DNA of 9,850 nucleotides. Origin: JAWWBS01 sp033720815. GTDB taxonomy: Bacteria; Pseudomonadota; Gammaproteobacteria; Natronospirales; JAJUFS01. A program made the position numbers and the translations under genes. The notes beneath the pieces were generated by a model that was not told the DNA's origin, made no database searches, and worked only from the letters and a program-made list of their open reading frames with translations. Positions 7,066 through 9,850 of this stretch are shown piece by piece. Within the stretch, counting starts at the first letter, position 1, and each line of letters opens with the position of its first letter. The stretch spans positions 1-9,850 of the forward strand of contig JAWWBT010000092.1 in NCBI GenBank assembly GCA_033720815.1, given 5' to 3'.

Positions 7066-7530
7066 GTGAAATCCATTCTTGTCGCAGCCCTCGTCGCTGC
7101 CAGCACACTCGCCACATCGCCTGCTGCGCAGGCCGGCCCGTTCACCGACGAGCTTTCCCGTTGCCTCGTGCGCAACACAACCGATGCCGATCGCACCCAG
7201 CTCATCAAGTGGATCTACATCGCCATGTCGCAGCACCCCAAGGTGAGCGCATTGGCTGAAGTCTCGGCGAGCGATGCAGAAAAGGCCAACGAACAGACGG
7301 CTGCACTGTTCATGGACCTCATCACCAACCGCTGCAAGTCGGAAGCGAAGGATGCCATCCAGTATGACGGGCAGGTCGCTTTCCAGCAGAGCTTCAGCGT
7401 CCTCGGACAGGTTGCGATGCAGGGCATCATGGCGGACCCTGGCGTTGCCACCTACATGGGCGGCCTCGACAAGTACCTGGACGAAGAGAAATTCGAGGAA
7501 GCATTCGGTACGCAGCCTTCAAACCCGTGA
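7066..7530 (+). CDS. Exported protein of unknown function with two cysteines (154 aa)
   Basis: I do not recognise a characterised function. A Sec signal peptide is clear (MKSILVAALVAASTLATSPAAQA), with likely cleavage before Gly24. The mature part of about 131 residues is predicted mostly helical, is acidic towards the C-terminus, and contains exactly two cysteines, Cys33 and Cys90, which could form a disulfide in the periplasm. Recurring motifs include RCLVRNTTDADRTQLIKWIY near the start and FSVLGQVAMQGIMADP in the second half. The start codon is GTG, chosen because AGGAG lies seven bases upstream and the signal peptide follows at once. The gene stands alone between the aguB terminator and its own terminator at 7545-7574. 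It resembles a family of uncharacterised exported proteins seen in Xanthomonadales-like bacteria, from memory only. No catalytic motif or lipobox is visible. Confidence 0.82.
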   Translation: MKSILVAALVAASTLATSPAAQAGPFTDELSRCLVRNTTDADRTQLIKWIYIAMSQHPKVSALAEVSASDAEKANEQTAALFMDLITNRCKSEAKDAIQYDGQVAFQQSFSVLGQVAMQGIMADPGVATYMGGLDKYLDEEKFEEAFGTQPSNP

Positions 7531-7544
7531 GCGAATCAACACAG

Positions 7545-7574
7545 GAAAAAGCCCGGCATCAGCCGGGCTTTTTC
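7545..7574. terminator. Bidirectional intrinsic terminator between convergent genes
   Basis: GAAAAAGCCCGGC and GCCGGGCTTTTTC pair perfectly over 13 bp around ATCA. Because the outer stem is A5/T5, each strand presents a GC hairpin followed by a T-run, so it can end both the rightward 154-residue gene and the leftward 158-residue gene. Confidence 0.92.
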
Positions 7575-7594
7575 ACTTCTGTGGTAATGAAGAT

Positions 7595-8071
7595 TTACTG
7601 TCGAGGCTCGTGAATTCGGGAGCGCTGTTCCGCCAGCCTGTTCTCGATCACGATTTCCAGTTCGTCATGCTCGATGGCCGTTCCGGGGTTTCGAACCAGG
7701 GCCCCATCACGGAAGCGGATTGCGCCCGCGATCCATTCAAAGTCAGCGTCAGTGAGCTGCGCGACTTTCACACCATCACTCAGCCAGTCCTTGCCAACAA
7801 ACAGCGTCTGTCGCTCACCCTCGCCAAGCAGTTCGAGTGTATAGATGGCCTCGGACAATTCATCAGGTGATTCAACCAGTCGTTCGGAGATCTTCACGAG
7901 GCGATCGCGAAATTCAATGAAATGTGGAAACTTCGCATATGCGTGTGCCACGTCATCCGTCACGGCGATAATGTATTCGGTCTGCGAATAATCGAAGCTG
8001 TCGTCAGCCGATACCAGCCCAGAGCAGCCTAGAAGGCCACAGACCAGCACCGCGTAAAATCCCTTTTGCAT
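7595..8071 (-). CDS. Exported protein or lipoprotein of unknown function (158 aa)
   Basis: No known family is recognised. The N-terminus MQKGFYAVLVCGLLGCSGLVSADDS is a secretion signal. It can be read as a lipoprotein signal with lipobox LLGC (cysteine at 16), or as a Sec signal cleaved after VSA at residue 22; Leu at the -2 position makes the lipobox imperfect. The mature part is acidic and mixed helical (ISERLVESPDELSEAIYTLELLGEGER), with an aromatic stretch DADFEWIAGAIRFRDG near the middle and a basic tail. There is no cysteine after the signal. The ATG at 8071 was chosen because the signal peptide begins there and a run of seven G lies just upstream as a ribosome site; an in-frame TTG at 8083 would place that run inside the gene. 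It lies 59 bp downstream of dedA on the same strand, so co-transcription is possible. The bidirectional terminator follows 21 bases after the stop. Confidence 0.78.
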   Translation of the reverse strand: MQKGFYAVLVCGLLGCSGLVSADDSFDYSQTEYIIAVTDDVAHAYAKFPHFIEFRDRLVKISERLVESPDELSEAIYTLELLGEGERQTLFVGKDWLSDGVKVAQLTDADFEWIAGAIRFRDGALVRNPGTAIEHDELEIVIENRLAEQRSRIHEPRQ

Positions 8072-8130
8072 GTTCCCCCCCAAGGTTCAGGTTTTCGACT
8101 GGCAAAGGATTACAGCCATTGAAAGTGACG

Positions 8131-8697
8131 TCAATTGCGTCGCGCCGCTGCCCGCATCCGTTGCCGACGAACTCCCCACGCAAGCAGGCCTGCAATCACC
8201 AGGGCGGCCAGCAGGTATTTCTCGATATCGTGAATATCACCGACGAGCAATTCGACGGCGCTACCGAAGGTATAACCAAGCACACCGATGACGACGGCCC
8301 AGACCGCAACCCCGATTGCATCAAGCAGGGCAAATTTCCACGGCGCAATACCGCTCATGCCGATAACGAATGGAGTAATGCTGCGCAGGCCATAAAGCCA
8401 CCGGTAGCCGAATATCAGCAGGTTCTGGTGACGATGCACATGGTAAAGCACGCGCTCCGCCCTCTGCTTCCAGGATTCACGGCGGTCCAGCCAGGCATGA
8501 CCATGAATCCGCCCGAGCCAGAAGAACAGCTGGTCACCCAGCCAGGTTCCGATGAGTGCGCTGGTGATGACCCATTGCAGTACGAGATACCCGCGCTGCG
8601 CAGCGACAGCGCCCAGCGCGAGCACGGTTTCCCCCTCCAGGAAAGTCCCGATGGCAACCGCGAGATAACCGAATTCGCGAATGAGGTTTTCGAGCAA
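8131..8697 (-). CDS. DedA family membrane protein
   Basis: DedA proteins are inner-membrane proteins of the VTT/SNARE-associated fold, linked to lipid-carrier (undecaprenyl phosphate) recycling and proton-dependent membrane homeostasis; the exact substrate of this member is unknown. The 188 residues show the family pattern: an N-terminal helix REFGYLAVAIGTFLEGETVLALGA with acidic Glu21 and Glu23, then GTWLGDQLFFWLGR (50-63) with Asp55, then the RWLYGLRSITPFVIGMSGI motif whose Arg99 and Arg105 match the conserved arginines of YqjA/YohD-type members, then two long hydrophobic helices (about 126-152 and 161-178) and a basic C-terminus. The start is a TTG at 8697: the frame is closed 33 bases upstream, no ATG or GTG lies between, and the N-terminus would otherwise lose conserved residues. 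A GGA eight bases upstream is a weak ribosome site. It lies between the cytochrome c gene and the 158-residue gene, all leftward. Confidence 0.9.
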   Translation of the reverse strand: MLENLIREFGYLAVAIGTFLEGETVLALGAVAAQRGYLVLQWVITSALIGTWLGDQLFFWLGRIHGHAWLDRRESWKQRAERVLYHVHRHQNLLIFGYRWLYGLRSITPFVIGMSGIAPWKFALLDAIGVAVWAVVIGVLGYTFGSAVELLVGDIHDIEKYLLAALVIAGLLAWGVRRQRMRAAARRN

Positions 8698-8726
8698 GAC
8701 GATATCCGTGATCGAAGCCGGCGAAT

Positions 8727-8755
8727 ATTGTCAGGTGCCCTGAACTTTATCGCAA
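8727..8755 (-). promoter_or_regulatory. Possible promoter for dedA
   Basis: On the minus strand TTGCGA (8755-8750) and GACAAT (8732-8727) are separated by 17 bp and precede the dedA TTG by about 30 bases. Each hexamer matches the sigma-70 consensus at four positions. It would make dedA independent of the upstream cytochrome gene, but read-through remains possible because no terminator is seen between them. Confidence 0.3.
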
Positions 8756-8773
8756 ACGGGTTTGACGGAAGTT

Positions 8774-9664
8774 TCAGCGATCCACGACTGTCTCGTCCGC
8801 AAGAAATTCCGGAGAAGACAGGTAGGCATGGATCGCGGCAATTTGAGCATCAGTGAAATACGCGAACCTTCCCACGGAAACAACCTTCATGAGCCCAAGC
8901 TCACGCGATTCATCACCCTGCGGAATGCCTTCGCGCAAGAGTCGCGCAAAGTTTTCCGGTGAATACGCAGCAGCAACGCGCAGGTCCGGTGGATTCACCC
9001 CCATCGCTTCTGCCTCTGGCGCACCGTGCAGGTCGGTACCATGGCACTCGGTACAACTGGTCACCGCAAGGTACTTGCCGTGTTCCACGGCATCCTCGGG
9101 CGCATAAAACACCTGTGGGATTTCGTGAAGCCGTTGCCTCTCGGTCTTGAACTGCCCCATCACGAAGGCGGCACGCGCAATGGGCCCAAAGCTGCGTTCC
9201 GGAAGCGGTTCGCTATCGACACGAGGCAGGCTGCGAAGGTAGGCAATCATGGCAACGAAATCGTCGTCCACAAGCTGGCTCAGCATGGCCGAGGGCATGA
9301 TGACCACGCTGGTGCCATCGTCACGAACACCTTCTCGAATACTGCGATCCAGCGATGCGACGGATTGTTCGTGAACGAGGTCCGTCAGGTTCGGGGCTGC
9401 CACGGTCGCGAGCTTCGGGTCGTCAATCATCACCCGCCCCGAACCATTGCGGTCATGACATCCCAGACAACCGCGGGTCAGTACGACCTGTCGCCCACGT
9501 TCGATCACATCTGCGCTCTCGGGAATGTCGAGCGACTTCCCGGCCACGTCGTAATGTTCGCCAACAATCATTTCGGAGCGGATATAGACGGCCAAGACCA
9601 CCAGCAACAGGAGCCCTAGCAATGCGCCGAGCCCCCTCAATCCCCACTTGAACGCCTTGTGCAT
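8774..9664 (-). CDS. Membrane-anchored diheme cytochrome c
   Basis: This is a periplasm-facing electron carrier tied to the inner membrane. Of 296 residues, the first 30 form an N-terminal anchor (basic MHKAFKWGLRG followed by an uninterrupted Leu/Val helix at about 12-28). Two class I cytochrome c domains follow. The first has CLGCH at 66-70 with a probable axial Met123 in IMPSAM. The second has CTECH at 204-208 with a probable axial Met259 before VVSVGRFAYFTD. Each domain ends in the usual aromatic C-terminal helix (MIAYLRSLP; IHAYLSSP). The ATG at 9664 was preferred over an in-frame ATG at 9724 because it starts right at the anchor and has GGGGGA upstream. The layout resembles the cytochrome subunits of membrane dehydrogenases, yet no dehydrogenase is adjacent, so the partner is unknown. 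It needs the cytochrome c maturation system for heme attachment, not present here. Confidence 0.92.
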   Translation of the reverse strand: MHKAFKWGLRGLGALLGLLLLVVLAVYIRSEMIVGEHYDVAGKSLDIPESADVIERGRQVVLTRGCLGCHDRNGSGRVMIDDPKLATVAAPNLTDLVHEQSVASLDRSIREGVRDDGTSVVIMPSAMLSQLVDDDFVAMIAYLRSLPRVDSEPLPERSFGPIARAAFVMGQFKTERQRLHEIPQVFYAPEDAVEHGKYLAVTSCTECHGTDLHGAPEAEAMGVNPPDLRVAAAYSPENFARLLREGIPQGDESRELGLMKVVSVGRFAYFTDAQIAAIHAYLSSPEFLADETVVDR

Positions 9665-9730
9665 GGCAGCATCCCCCGCCCTGGCTGATTCCGTCAGGAT
9701 AGCTGCCCCACCAGGAACCGCCACGCTGCT

Positions 9731-9759
9731 GTGACGCGGCCGCGGGCCCCGGGTATAAT
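9731..9759 (+). promoter_or_regulatory. Sigma-70-like promoter for the gene entering the right edge
   Basis: GTGACG (9731-9736, four of six matches to the -35 consensus) and a perfect TATAAT (9754-9759) are separated by 17 bp. The spacer is almost pure G+C. The predicted leader before the ATG at 9820 is about 53 bases. Confidence 0.6.
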
Positions 9760-9819
9760 CGCGAATTCCGCGCCCGGCCTTCGGGAGCGGCTTTCTGCGT
9801 TCAACGTACCGGATTTCCG

Positions 9820-9850
9820 ATGACCCGAACCCTGCTCCATCCCCGCCTTC
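9820..9850 (+). CDS. Start of a rightward gene, cut by the window edge
   Basis: Ten codons (MTRTLLHPRL) follow a good promoter and a GGA seven bases before the ATG. The N-terminus resembles proteins annotated as MBL-fold hydrolases of the ribonuclease Z type, which often begin with a similar LLHP stretch. Ten residues are too few to name it, and the function is a guess. Confidence 0.4.
   Translation, partial: MTRTLLHPRL

Noticed and set aside
5845..7236. Long open frame of 463 codons on the minus strand opposite aguA, aguB and the 154-aa gene
   Set aside because: It crosses two genes, a strong terminator and a ribosome site of the other strand, and has no domain or ribosome site of its own.
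9735..9769. Cluster of restriction-type palindromes (GCGGCCGC, GGGCCC, CCCGGG, GAATTC) suggesting a cloning polylinker
   Set aside because: The spacing fits a natural promoter with a 17-bp GC-rich spacer, flanking sequence is ordinary coding DNA of the same composition, and such sites are expected in GC-rich DNA.
1..9850. A new defence, mobile or phage-like system
   Set aside because: Every gene is explained by a core family or is a single small exported protein. There are no integrases, transposases, nuclease-toxin pairs, repeat arrays or sharp composition changes.

Overview
The window is a compact, high-GC, gene-dense stretch of a bacterial chromosome. The protein families (Lol lipoprotein export, ComEC, DedA, the AguA/AguB polyamine route) and the gene order lolC-lolD / DUF2062 / comEC fit a diderm proteobacterium, most likely a gammaproteobacterium near the Xanthomonadales or Chromatiales. 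That placement is inferred from protein resemblance and remembered synteny, not from a search. I see no rRNA, tRNA, CRISPR array, insertion sequence, phage gene, attachment site or replication origin. No gene-free gap exceeds about 210 bases.

Left part (1-4257), envelope block. A ComEC/Rec2 DNA-uptake channel runs leftward off the window edge. Its 5' end is 63 bp from a divergent DUF2062 membrane-protein gene. DUF2062 converges, with a 3-bp gap, on a leftward lolC-lolD pair whose genes overlap by 8 bases. Only one LolC/LolE-type permease is present, which suggests a homodimeric (LolF-like) lipoprotein extractor. A perfect 10-bp inverted repeat followed by TTTT lies between the DUF2062 -10 box and its start codon.

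Middle part (4258-7574), rightward genes. First comes a 113-residue exported protein of unknown function with its own extended -10 promoter and terminator. An aguA-aguB operon (agmatine to N-carbamoylputrescine to putrescine) follows, ending in a strong terminator. A 154-residue exported protein of unknown function with a GTG start closes the block. Its terminator is symmetric and can also serve the convergent gene on its right.

Right part (7595-9664), leftward genes. In transcription order these are a membrane-anchored diheme cytochrome c, a DedA-family membrane protein with a probable TTG start, and a 158-residue exported or lipoprotein of unknown function. The last bases (9731-9850) hold a good promoter and the first ten codons of a rightward gene that leaves the window.

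Overall this looks like ordinary core chromosome. The points most worth a second look are the hairpin in the comEC/DUF2062 divergent region, the terminator-free convergent DUF2062/lolD arrangement, the single-permease Lol cassette, and three uncharacterised exported proteins. I found no evidence of a new defence, mobile or multi-gene system.
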